DNA of 64,000 nt from Glycomyces amatae (GTDB lineage Bacteria; Actinomycetota; Actinomycetes; Mycobacteriales; Micromonosporaceae): the NCBI RefSeq assembly GCF_020991375.1, contig NZ_JAJLQZ010000008.1, positions 1-64,000 of the forward strand, given 5' to 3'. A model generated the notes under the pieces. That model saw only the letters and a list, made by a program, of their open reading frames with translations. It did no database searches and was not told the DNA's origin. Of this stretch, positions 15,266 to 25,030 are shown piece after piece. The translations under genes were made by a program, and so were the position numbers. The number at the start of each line of letters is the position of its first letter. Within the stretch, counting starts at the first letter, position 1.

Positions 15266-18200
15266 CTAGGTCGGCAAGATCGGATCTGGGGGTTCCGAGT
15301 CATGGGACCTTTTGGGAATAACGGTACGGCAACGCGCCCACGTTTCTGTATACCCCTGGACGAAAAGGCACCGACAACTGGCCGAACGGATGATGTGTCG
15401 CTCGCCGAGGGCGAAGTGGCGGTGGCGCATAGTGAATGCATCCCCCGTGCGGCGCGCGGGAGGACGGGCGGCCCGACTGGAACGGGCCCCGGCCGACACG
15501 GCCGGAGCTCGAAAGGGCCGCCCGTCCGCCCGTCGCGTCTTTTTCATGCCTTCAGCATCCCAGCCGCCGGGCCGGTGCGCGGCAGACAGGGAGTGCGTCG
15601 TCTCGCAGGGCGCCGGCCGGGCGCCGCGGCGGTCGGGACGGCGGGTCCGAAGGGCGCGCGGTGAGGCGATCGCCTGCGGCCGGGACGGCGGGCAGTGCCG
15701 CGAACCGCGCCGTAAGGCGGTCACGCTGCGGTCGAGGTAGCCCTCGGCCCAGGCGGTGGCCTCGGGGTCCTCGCCGAAGGACTTCAGCGCGATCGCGGCC
15801 CACCTGGCGGCCTCGTCGCGCTGCCCGTCCTCGTCGAGCAGGCGGGCGTAGCGGGCCACGATGGCGCGGCGCGACCGGCCCAGTGACGGCTCGTCGTAGT
15901 GGGCCGCGAGGGGGGCCAGCATCCGCAGGGCCTCGTCGCGGTCGCCCTTGGCGGCGCGCACCTCCGCCAGGAGCGCGGTGTTGGCCGCGCGGCCCGGCTC
16001 GAGCACGTCGTCGGTGACGAGCGCGAGCGCCTCCTCGGCGGCGGCCTCCGCGGTCGCGGGGTCGCCCGCTTCGAGGGCGCAGCGGCCTCTGAGGTTGTGC
16101 GCCAAGGAGATCAGCAGCGGGTGGCCGGTCTTCGCGCCGTACTCCTCGGCGGTCGCGGCGAGGTCGAGGGCGTGGTCGAGGGCGCCGATCGAGCGGGCCG
16201 CGAGGGCCCGCACGTACTTGGCGAAGCCGCGGCCCCAGTCGTCGTCGATGCGCTCGAAGTCGCGGAAGGACTTGCGGGCGGCCGCGTCCGCGCCGGCCGG
16301 GTTGCCGAGGCCGACCTGGGCCGCGGCGCCGGTGGCGCGCAGGAGCCCCACGGCGAACACGTCGCCCGAGCGCTCGCCGATCGGCATGAACACGTCCGAG
16401 AGGCGCTTCGCCTCGGTGAAGCGCCCGGCCATGAGCAGGGCGAACGCCGAGACGCCGCGGACCCAGGCGCGGCCGACGAGGTCCATCTGGCGCGCGAAGG
16501 CTTTCGCGGCCTCCCGCAGGACGTCGTCGGCGCCGTCGAAGTCGCCGCGGGCCACCAGGACCCAGGCGCGGTGCTGGAGGGCCCACGCGAGGCGCCGGTC
16601 GTCGCCGACGCCGTACGCGACGTCGTAGGCGTCGAGGAAGCGGGCCTCGGCCTCCGAGAGGTGCCCGGCGAGGAAGTCGAGCAGGCCGATGCGGCACTGC
16701 GCGTCGCAGCGGGGCCCCGCGAGGCCCTCGCGCCGCGACAGCGCCAGCGCGGCGGTCCACGCCGTGCGGGCGTCCTGGAGCTCGCCCTTGTAGCGGTGGA
16801 GGCGACCGCGCAGCAGCAGGAGCTGCGCGACGAGCTCGGCCTCGTCCTCGGGGAAGTCGTCGCCGAAGAGCCGCCCGGACGGGTGCTCCTCGTGGTCGTC
16901 GGCGGGGACGATGAGGCCGATGTCGACGGCGAGGCCCTCGATCTCGGCCTCGGCCTCGACGGTGCGGCCCAGGCGGGTCAGGGCCCGGCCGCGCAGGAGG
17001 CGGTCGTCGTACGAGAGCGGCGCGAGGCGCTCGACGCCGTTGAGCAGGGCCACGGCGCGCTCGGGCTCGGAGGCGTCCATGGCGCGGGCGGCCTGCTTGC
17101 GGACGGCCTCGACCGCGAGCGGGAGGACGTTCCAGACCTCGTCGAGCGCCTCGATCTCGACCTCTTTGGCGAGGGTGACGGCCTGCTCGGCGTGGAAGAC
17201 GACGAGGTCGTCGGCGCTCTGACCCTCGAGCTCGGTGTCGGCGGCCCAGCGGGCGATCTCGGCGTGCGCGTGCGCGGCGTCGGCCTTGCCGATCGGGGCG
17301 TAGGCGGCCTGGCGCAGCAGCGGGGTCACGAAGCGGTAGCCGCCGTAGGAGCGGCGGCGCAGCATGCGGCGGTCGAGGAGCTCCTGGAGGGCGCGGTCGA
17401 ACTCGCCGGGGACCTCCTTCTCGAGCAGCTGCGCGGCCTCGGGGGGCACGGCGTCGCCGAAGATCGAGGCGGCGCGCAGGAGCGAGCGGGCCGCGGGGCT
17501 GAGCGCGTCGATGCGGGCGCCGAGGACCTGCGCGAGGTCGCGCGAGAGGACGCGGCCGGTGAGGGACCCGGCGGCGAGGCGCCAGTGGTCGCCCGCGTCG
17601 GTGAGCAGGCCCTGCTCGGTGAGGAGGGTGACGAGCTCGGCGAGGTAGTACGGGTTGCCCTGGGCGAAGCCGAGGAGGCGGTCCTCGTCGGGCTTGGGCA
17701 TGCGGCCGCCGCCGAGGAACTCGCGCAGCAGGCGCGCGGCGTCGGCGCCCGCCAGCGGCGGCAGCGGGTGGACCTCGGCCTCGGAGATGCGGGTGAGGAC
17801 GCCCGAGGAGCGGGTGAGCTCGGGGCGGCCGTAGAGGATCACGAGCACGGGGCCGTGGATCTTGGAGAGGGCGACGCCGAGGGCGTCGATGCCGTCGAGG
17901 GAGGCGGTGTGGAGGTCGTCGATGTTGAGCACGAGCGGGCCCTGGGTGGCCATGTGCGTGATGAGCTCGGCGACCGCCTCGGGGATCGTGTAGGCGTCGG
18001 ACTGCTGGCCGGTGAAGCCGCCGACGCGGTCGGCGGCGCCGGGGCGGCCGTGGCCCAGGAGCCCGAGCAGGAGCGTGATGTTGAGGCGGCACTCGCCGTG
18101 GTCGGGGTGGCCGTCGGCGATGCGGCGGATCTTGGCCTCGGCGGTGGCGCGGTCGTCGTCGAAGCGCAGGCCCGCGGCCTTGCGGACGAGGTCGGCGAGG

Positions 18201-19099
18201 GGCCCGAAGCGGCGGCCCTCGCCGTAGGGGGCGACACGGACGGTGAGGACGCGGGCGCCGCGCTCGGTGGCGATGGTGCGCACCTCGCGGGCGAAGCGGG
18301 TCTTGCCCATGCCGGCCTCGGCGGTGTGGATGAGGACCAGGGGCTCGCCGCGGTCGATGACGGCCTCGAGGCGGCCGGTGACGCGGCCGATCTCGGCGTC
18401 CCGGCCGATGAACGGCGCGGTGTCGCCGAGGCTGGCGCGGGTGCCGGGCTCGTCCTCGAGGCCCAGGAGCTGGAACACCTCGACGGGCTCGCGCTTGCCT
18501 TTGAGGCGCACGGGCGTGAGGCGGCGCCAGGCGGCGGCGTGCTTGGTGGCGCGCATGGTCTCGGCGCCGGCCCAAACGGTGCCGACGGAGGCGACCGCGC
18601 AGATCCGCGCGGCGGTGTTCACGGTGTCGCCGATGACGGTGTACTCGAGGTTCGCCTGCATGCCGGCGACGACGAGGCCGGAATAGAGCCCGATGCGCAG
18701 GCCGATGGGGAGGCCGCCGCCGGACTCGGCCTTGAGCAGGCGGCGGACGCGCTTCTGCATGGCCTGGGCGGCGCGGACGGCGCGCTCGGCGTCGTCCTCG
18801 TGGGAGAGCGGGGCGCCGAAGACGGCCATGAGGCCGTCGCCCATGAGCTTGTCGACGTGGCCGCCGAACTCGTTGACGGCGGAGACGCACTCGGCGAGGA
18901 GGCGGTCGGTCACGGACGAGACGCGCTCGGGGTCGAGGGTCTCGGACCAGGTCGTGAAGTCGGAGAGGTCGCCGAAGAGCACCGTGACGTAGCGGCGCTC
19001 CGTCTGCGGAGCGGTCGCCTCTGGGGACAGCGGCGCACCGCAGTTGTGGCAGTAGCGCGCGCCGGGCACGGTGGGCACGGAGCAGAACGGGCAGGTCAC
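15266..19099 (-). CDS. Class III nucleotide cyclase fused to ATPase and TPR-like domains
   Basis: Up to 1277 residues. A zinc ribbon starts the protein (CPFCSVP...CHNCGAPL). The class III cyclase domain (about 35-215) keeps the metal aspartates in LFGDLSDF and KLMGDGLMAVFG and the VIGDTVNTAARI segment. An AAA/STAND ATPase follows (P-loop AEAGMGKTRFA; Walker B VLNIDDLH), and the second half is helical and TPR-like. The architecture matches large actinobacterial cyclase-ATPase regulators. The last ~150 residues (after about LDRSVTALRRGS) are Arg/Pro-rich and unlike the rest; they overlie a long nested inverted repeat, so the true stop may have been lost or the end frameshifted. The start is GTG without a strong ribosome binding site. 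Confidence 0.85.
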   Translation of the reverse strand: MTCPFCSVPTVPGARYCHNCGAPLSPEATAPQTERRYVTVLFGDLSDFTTWSETLDPERVSSVTDRLLAECVSAVNEFGGHVDKLMGDGLMAVFGAPLSHEDDAERAVRAAQAMQKRVRRLLKAESGGGLPIGLRIGLYSGLVVAGMQANLEYTVIGDTVNTAARICAVASVGTVWAGAETMRATKHAAAWRRLTPVRLKGKREPVEVFQLLGLEDEPGTRASLGDTAPFIGRDAEIGRVTGRLEAVIDRGEPLVLIHTAEAGMGKTRFAREVRTIATERGARVLTVRVAPYGEGRRFGPLADLVRKAAGLRFDDDRATAEAKIRRIADGHPDHGECRLNITLLLGLLGHGRPGAADRVGGFTGQQSDAYTIPEAVAELITHMATQGPLVLNIDDLHTASLDGIDALGVALSKIHGPVLVILYGRPELTRSSGVLTRISEAEVHPLPPLAGADAARLLREFLGGGRMPKPDEDRLLGFAQGNPYYLAELVTLLTEQGLLTDAGDHWRLAAGSLTGRVLSRDLAQVLGARIDALSPAARSLLRAASIFGDAVPPEAAQLLEKEVPGEFDRALQELLDRRMLRRRSYGGYRFVTPLLRQAAYAPIGKADAAHAHAEIARWAADTELEGQSADDLVVFHAEQAVTLAKEVEIEALDEVWNVLPLAVEAVRKQAARAMDASEPERAVALLNGVERLAPLSYDDRLLRGRALTRLGRTVEAEAEIEGLAVDIGLIVPADDHEEHPSGRLFGDDFPEDEAELVAQLLLLRGRLHRYKGELQDARTAWTAALALSRREGLAGPRCDAQCRIGLLDFLAGHLSEAEARFLDAYDVAYGVGDDRRLAWALQHRAWVLVARGDFDGADDVLREAAKAFARQMDLVGRAWVRGVSAFALLMAGRFTEAKRLSDVFMPIGERSGDVFAVGLLRATGAAAQVGLGNPAGADAAARKSFRDFERIDDDWGRGFAKYVRALAARSIGALDHALDLAATAEEYGAKTGHPLLISLAHNLRGRCALEAGDPATAEAAAEEALALVTDDVLEPGRAANTALLAEVRAAKGDRDEALRMLAPLAAHYDEPSLGRSRRAIVARYARLLDEDGQRDEAARWAAIALKSFGEDPEATAWAEGYLDRSVTALRRGSRHCPPSRPQAIASPRALRTRRPDRRGARPAPCETTHSLSAAHRPGGWDAEGMKKTRRADGRPFRAPAVSAGARSSRAARPPARRTGDAFTMRHRHFALGERHIIRSASCRCLFVQGYTETWARCRTVIPKRSHDSEPPDPILPT
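15462..15527. repeat. Nested inverted repeat in cyclase 3' extension
   Basis: GGACGGGCGGCCC (15462-15474) pairs perfectly with GGGCCGCCCGTCC (15515-15527). Inside it, CCGGCCG (15489-15495) pairs with CGGCCGG (15499-15505). A plus-strand T-run (TCTTTTTC) follows 12 bases later. It could be a terminator-like structure, or the original intergenic region before the frame became open. Confidence 0.6.
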
Positions 19100-19403
19100 A
19101 GCAGCACCAACGATGCAAGGCGGGTGTGTTGTTCCCCACTCCTTGTGGGAATGGGGTGCTTCTTGCGCTTCACGCTGGCAAGGATACGTGGCCTAGCTGA
19201 CAGCTGCCTGTGTGCGGACCCACAAACCACCGGTAAGCGGACAGGTCCTCACACGAACAGAGGACCCGGCCCACACACCCCGCGGACCTCGTCGAGCCCG
19301 ATGGGAAACGCGAGGGCGCAGACCCCATGAACACCGCGGACCCCGATAAAATCAGCGGTACCGAGCCGGCCCCTCGCGGCTCCGCAGACGAAAGACACCC
19401 CAT
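19100..19403. other. Divergent intergenic region
   Basis: 304 bases separate the leftward cyclase gene from the rightward membrane-protein gene. It must carry both promoters. I see no tRNA, convincing operator palindrome or small gene here. Confidence 0.4.
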
Positions 19404-20468
19404 ATGGCCCCACCCTCGGACCTGCCGACCGCACCCCCGATCCCGGACGACGAGATGGCGCGGTTCCGGAAACGCCCGAAGCCGGACCGGACCGCCCCGG
19501 ACGCGTCCGAGCGAAACGTCGTCACCGTCCGCTACAAGCGCCGCCTGCTCTGGTGGGTGGTCGCGATCGCGTGGCCCCTGACCCCCGTGACGTTCGTACT
19601 CGGCATCTACCTCATGGTGTCCTTCGAACTCGACAGCAGCGTCCCCACGTTCCTCCTGAACTTCCCACCGCTGTACGCCGCGGCCTTCGGCACTTACCTC
19701 CTGACGCGGAAGGACCTTCTCACCTACGACGTCCGCCATGGGTGGATCGGGGGTGTCGCGGGTCGTTCGGCGCTCAATCGGTGGCGCGACGGGGACCGCA
19801 TCGAATACTCGGTCCCGCTCGGGCGACTGGAGCTCATCCGCGCGAACGGCAGACGACGTGTCCTCTTCCGCAGCGGATACCTCGTCGACCGCGCCTCCTG
19901 GACCGCGTTCGTCGACGTCTTCCTGGCGCACCAGAACACCCGGGCAGAAGACCACCGGGACACCGGTGCCGAACCCCGACACCCGTCGGCACCGCAACCG
20001 GGCCTCGGGCCCGCGGTCAGGGTCGGCGTCCGCTGGCGGTTCTTCGGCGCCGTGCTGCTCGCCGGACTGGCGCTCGTAGCGTTCAACGTCGCCATCTGGG
20101 CCGACGCCGAGCGCAGTGGGGCCGACTACGACTTCTTCGGGCTCTTGACGGTCATGGCCGGCGGGTACGTCCTCTTCGGCGTGCTCCCGATCGTCTGCAA
20201 TCCGGTGCTCGCCTACGAGTCGGGGTCCGACCGGGTCAGTGTCAAGACGCGAGGGCTCCCGGCCCGCGGGTTCCCGCGCCCCGGCTTCGAGCGGCTCGAG
20301 CACTCGGTCTACGACGGCGTCCTCTACGAGGTGCGGGCCGACGGCAAGCGGCGGCGGGTGGCCAGGGGATGGGCGCGCGACCAGGCGGCGTGGAAGACCT
20401 TCGTCGACCGGTTCATGCGGGACCAGGCGGCCGCCGAAAGCCGTTCCACCGGTGGTGAGGACCGGTGA
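19404..20468 (+). CDS. Internally duplicated membrane protein
   Basis: 354 residues made of two similar halves. Each has two membrane helices (about 45-70 and 80-100; about 215-235 and 245-270) followed by a soluble segment containing a strand pattern like DRIEYSV..GRLELIRANGRRRVL and, in the second half, FERLEHSVYDGVLYEVRADGKRRRV, then a terminal helix W..FVDRFM. The soluble part resembles small PH-like membrane-associated folds. Function unknown. The stop overlaps the GTG start of the next gene (GTGA), indicating coupling with a third copy of the same module. Confidence 0.7.
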   Translation: MAPPSDLPTAPPIPDDEMARFRKRPKPDRTAPDASERNVVTVRYKRRLLWWVVAIAWPLTPVTFVLGIYLMVSFELDSSVPTFLLNFPPLYAAAFGTYLLTRKDLLTYDVRHGWIGGVAGRSALNRWRDGDRIEYSVPLGRLELIRANGRRRVLFRSGYLVDRASWTAFVDVFLAHQNTRAEDHRDTGAEPRHPSAPQPGLGPAVRVGVRWRFFGAVLLAGLALVAFNVAIWADAERSGADYDFFGLLTVMAGGYVLFGVLPIVCNPVLAYESGSDRVSVKTRGLPARGFPRPGFERLEHSVYDGVLYEVRADGKRRRVARGWARDQAAWKTFVDRFMRDQAAAESRSTGGEDR

Positions 20469-20926
20469 TCAAGGTACGAGCGAACCGATTCCGCTGCCTG
20501 TCGATCGCGATCACCGGTCTCATCTTGTCCGCCGGCCTCATCCTGTTCGATCCCGAAGACGTCGATTCGGCAGCCGAGGACCTGTCGCGCGCAGGCGGGA
20601 TCCTGTGCTTGAACCTGGCGATCTACTGCCTCACGCCGCTCCTTCGCCGCTGGTACTTCACCTACGACCTGCGAAGCAGAACGGTGACGGCTTCGGGTAG
20701 GTGGAGGAGCAGGGGGGTCTACCCCTGGCGGGGATTCGACCGGATCGAGTACTCGGTGTACGACGCCGGGGTCTATGAGGTCGCGGCAAGCGGGAAGCGG
20801 CGCCGGCTGCCGGTCGTTCGGTGGTTCGCCGATCGGAAGGACTGGGCGAACCTGGCCGACATCCTGCTCGAGCACCAGGCCGAGCGACAGGATGCCGATC
20901 GGCGTCCGAAATCCGTGGGCGAGTAG
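20465..20926 (+). CDS. Membrane protein, single copy of the same module
   Basis: 153 residues. Two membrane helices (about 10-30 and 42-62) are followed by FDRIEYSVYDAGVYEVAASGKRRRL and a terminal helix DWANLADILLEHQ. This is clearly homologous to the second half of the upstream protein (FERLEHSVYDGVLYEVRADGKRRRV). The GTG start overlaps the upstream stop. Probably an operon partner arising by tandem duplication. Confidence 0.7.
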   Translation: MIKVRANRFRCLSIAITGLILSAGLILFDPEDVDSAAEDLSRAGGILCLNLAIYCLTPLLRRWYFTYDLRSRTVTASGRWRSRGVYPWRGFDRIEYSVYDAGVYEVAASGKRRRLPVVRWFADRKDWANLADILLEHQAERQDADRRPKSVGE

Positions 20927-20954
20927 GGCGGGGTCGACCGGTCCGGCATTCTGG

Positions 20955-21000
20955 TCACTTCACTCTCGGCGTTTTGATCACTTCGACCTCAGCGTTTTGA
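20955..21000. repeat. Tandem 23-bp direct repeat
   Basis: Two abutting copies (20955-20977 and 20978-21000). They share TCACTTC and GCGTTTTGA with four differences between, so 19 of 23 positions match. The repeat lies in the gap between convergent genes and is not coding. Confidence 0.75.
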
Positions 21001-21012
21001 GCAATAGAGAGG

Positions 21013-21186
21013 TCAACGGCCCGTTTCCATCGGACGGCTAAACGAACCGCTGACCGATCGCGCTTTGCTCCCGTCGCGGGCAGGGTCGCCCAGCGCGAGT
21101 CGGGCGCGCAGCCAGGTGAGCACCTCGACGGCCCGCGCTTCGTCGAGGCCGTCTATCAAGCGGTGCAGCAGTTCTTTGCTCGTCAC
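21013..21186 (-). CDS. Small unknown protein
   Basis: 57 residues from a GTG with GGGAG about ten bases upstream. A predicted helical pair (SKELLHRLIDGLDEARAVEVLTWLRARL) is followed by a basic tail. Such short LHRLIDGL..AVEVLTWL proteins resemble small antitoxin-like or regulatory peptides, but no partner is adjacent. Located downstream of guaB3 beyond a strong terminator. Confidence 0.45.
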   Translation of the reverse strand: MTSKELLHRLIDGLDEARAVEVLTWLRARLALGDPARDGSKARSVSGSFSRPMETGR

Positions 21187-21214
21187 TTCGACGTCTCCCG
21201 ATTCTCGGCTGGTA

Positions 21215-21257
21215 CGAACGAGGCCCGGGCCGCTTTCGCGGGCCCGGGCCTCGTTCG
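21215..21257. terminator. Strong hairpin after guaB3
   Basis: A perfect 17-bp stem (21215-21231 with 21241-21257) and 9-base loop lies 10 bases after the guaB3 stop. There is no U-tract, as is common for actinobacterial terminators. Confidence 0.75.
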
Positions 21258-21266
21258 ACTTCTTGC

Positions 21267-22388
21267 TTATGCGGTGACCAGGCTGGCCTTCTGGAATTCC
21301 TTCACGGTGGTGTAGCCGGTCTTGGCCATGGCCCGGCGCAGGCCGCCGAAGAGGTTCTGGCTGCCGTCCGAGCTGTTGCTCGGGCCGTACAGGATCGCCT
21401 CCAGGTCCGGGACCTCCACGTCGCCGGAGTCGCCCGGGCGGAAGCGCCCGCGCGGGAGCTTCGGGTGGGACGCGGCGGAGTGCCACCAGGCGCCCGCCGC
21501 CGGGGACTCGGCCGCGTCCGCGAGGATCGAGCCGAGCATGACCGCGTCCGCGCCGCACGCGACGGCCTTCGCGATCGCGCCCGAGTTGGTCACCTCGCCG
21601 TCGGCGATGAGGTGCACGTAGCGCCCGCCGGTCTCGTCCAGGTAGTCGCGCCGGGCCGCGGCGGCCTCGACGATGGCCGAGGCCATCGGCACGTCGATGC
21701 CGAGCACGGTGTCGGTGGTCGACCAGTCGTCGGAGCCGACCCCGACGATGACGCCCGCCGCGCCGGTGCGCATCAGGTGCATCGCGGTCTTGTAGTTCGT
21801 GGCCCCGCCGACGACGACGGGGACGTCCAGGTCCGCGATGAACTGCTTCAGGTTGAGCACGTCGCCGCCGGAGGAGACGTGCTCCGCGGAGACGATGGTG
21901 CCCTGGATGACCAGCAGGTCCACCCCGGCCTCGACCGCGAGCGGCGCGAGTTCGGCGGTGTGCTGCGGGCTGAAGCGGATCGCGGTGGTGATGCCGCCGG
22001 CGCGGATCTCGGCGATCCGCTCGGCGACGAGCTCGGGCTTGACGGGCTCGGCGTAGACCTCCTGGAGGCGCTCGATCGCGTTCTCCGCCGGGGTGTCCGC
22101 GAGCTCCTTGAGCAGCGAGGTCGGGTCGACGTAGCGGCACCAGAGCCCCTCGCCGTTCAGGACGCCCAGGCCGCCGAGGCGGCCCATCTCGATCACCGAG
22201 GCCGGGCTCATCGTCGCGTCGGACGGGTGCGCCACGGCGGGGATCTCGAACCGGTAGGCGTCGAGCTGCCATTCGGTGGACACATCGTCGATGTCCCTGG
22301 TCCGCCGGGTCGGCACGAGCGCCACTTCGGACAGACGCCAGCCGCGCGCCACGATCTTGCCGGGGCCGATCTCGACCAATTCCCGCAC
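21267..22388 (-). CDS. guaB3: GuaB3 family IMP dehydrogenase-related protein
   Basis: 373 residues, a TIM-barrel protein of the actinobacterial GuaB3 family found beside guaB. It has the opening VEIGPGKIVARGWRL and the loop GVGSDDWSTTDTVLGI where true IMP dehydrogenases carry the catalytic cysteine (GPGAICTTR). No cysteine is present here, as in actinobacterial GuaB3 proteins I know, so IMP dehydrogenase activity is doubtful. No CBS domains. It follows guaB after 24 bases, probably in one transcript. Confidence 0.9.
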   Translation of the reverse strand: MRELVEIGPGKIVARGWRLSEVALVPTRRTRDIDDVSTEWQLDAYRFEIPAVAHPSDATMSPASVIEMGRLGGLGVLNGEGLWCRYVDPTSLLKELADTPAENAIERLQEVYAEPVKPELVAERIAEIRAGGITTAIRFSPQHTAELAPLAVEAGVDLLVIQGTIVSAEHVSSGGDVLNLKQFIADLDVPVVVGGATNYKTAMHLMRTGAAGVIVGVGSDDWSTTDTVLGIDVPMASAIVEAAAARRDYLDETGGRYVHLIADGEVTNSGAIAKAVACGADAVMLGSILADAAESPAAGAWWHSAASHPKLPRGRFRPGDSGDVEVPDLEAILYGPSNSSDGSQNLFGGLRRAMAKTGYTTVKEFQKASLVTA

Positions 22389-22412
22389 AGTCTCTCCTCC
22401 TACCGGGCCCGA

Positions 22413-24074
<1,662 letters not shown>

Positions 24075-24106
24075 TCATGGGACGTGCCCGTCGCGGCGGA
24101 GCGGTG

Positions 24107-24132
24107 ATCCTACAGGATATATCCTATAGGAT
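24107..24132. promoter_or_regulatory. 26-bp operator-like palindrome upstream of guaB
   Basis: The 26 bases are symmetric except for one base pair. They contain overlapping perfect palindromes AGGATATATCCT (24114-24125) and ATCCTATAGGAT (24121-24132). The half-site unit ATCCT/AGGAT appears three times each way. TAGGAT also fits an actinobacterial -10, so a regulator here would cover a promoter for guaB. The regulator is unknown. Confidence 0.6.
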
Positions 24133-24232
24133 TCTGAGTACCCGGTTCCGGGAAGACGGGAACGGCGGCCCTACGGCGTCCGCGCCGCCCGGCCCCGCGG
24201 AACGGGACCGGGCGCGGAGTGAACGCGGCGGG

Positions 24233-24400
24233 CTACTCGATCAGGTCGCCGACCTCTTCGGAGACGACGTCCCAGGCCTCGGTGGCGCCGTCGCTGACGT
24301 CCTCCCACACTTCGCCCGCGTCGATGTCGCCGATCGCGTCGGCGACACTGTCGACGACGTCGTCGAAGATCTCCTCGGCGCCCTCGGTGAACTCATCCAT
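24233..24400 (-). CDS. Small acidic protein
   Basis: 55 residues starting at an ATG with AAGGAG five bases upstream. Very acidic and helical (MDEFTEGAEEIFDDVVDSVADA...EVWEDVSDGATEAWDVV), with few basic residues. Located upstream of guaB on the same strand. The ribosome binding site is near ideal. No family recognised. Confidence 0.65.
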   Translation of the reverse strand: MDEFTEGAEEIFDDVVDSVADAIGDIDAGEVWEDVSDGATEAWDVVSEEVGDLIE

Positions 24401-24603
24401 TGCCGTCTCCTTGTGTCGGTCGGTTGGCTTGCGGCCCATGTTAATGAGCAGGGCCCGCGTTGTCAGCACCCGGCGGCGACAGTGGCACGCATCCGGGAGG
24501 AGGCGGCGCCGCGGCCGGCCCGCGCCCCCGGGCCCGGCGCCGTCCGGGGGATCCGCCGCGCCGGAGCCCTGGCGGGATCGCTCCCGGGCGTTAGGCTTGA
24601 ACC

Positions 24604-24975
24604 GTGTATGAGGAGCCTCGCGACCCGTTCGCCGACGATCCCGACCACGCGGAGGCGCTCGCCCCGTTCGAACCCGAGCTGGACGACGACGACCGCGCCG
24701 ACCTCCTCGAAGACCTCCACGAACTGGAGATGTTCGAGAAGGTGCTGCATCCGCAGGGATTCCGGGGCGTCGTCGTCGACTGCGCCGACTGCGACGAGCC
24801 GCACTACTTCACGTGGGGCCTGCTCATGGCGAACCTGCGCGGCCTCCTGGAGGCCAACTGCGCGCAGGTCCACGAGCCGGCCTTCGATCCCGACCCCGCG
24901 CACTACGTGACCTGGGACTACGCCCGGGGGTTCTCCGACTGCTGGCTCAAGCAGCATGGCGAGGACCCCGCGTGA
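24604..24975 (+). CDS. DUF5319 family protein
   Basis: 123 residues, acidic N-terminal half, then DCADCDEPHYFTWGLLMANLRGLLEANC and HYVTWDYARGFSDCW. This matches the actinobacterial DUF5319 family usually found next to guaB. A CxxC pair may bind metal. A TAGGCT hexamer ends seven bases before the GTG, suggesting a leaderless transcript. Function unknown. Confidence 0.8.
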   Translation: MYEEPRDPFADDPDHAEALAPFEPELDDDDRADLLEDLHELEMFEKVLHPQGFRGVVVDCADCDEPHYFTWGLLMANLRGLLEANCAQVHEPAFDPDPAHYVTWDYARGFSDCWLKQHGEDPA

Positions 24976-25030
24976 GCGGCGGTGTTCAGGAACGTCGTTC
25001 CCGCCCGGCAGGTCTCCCTGAACACCGCGG

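Noticed and set aside
15552-19139. Very long second open frame overlapping the cyclase-ATPase gene
   Set aside because: Its translation is almost only Arg, Pro, Gly and Ala with no domain; a shadow of GC-biased codon use in the real frame.
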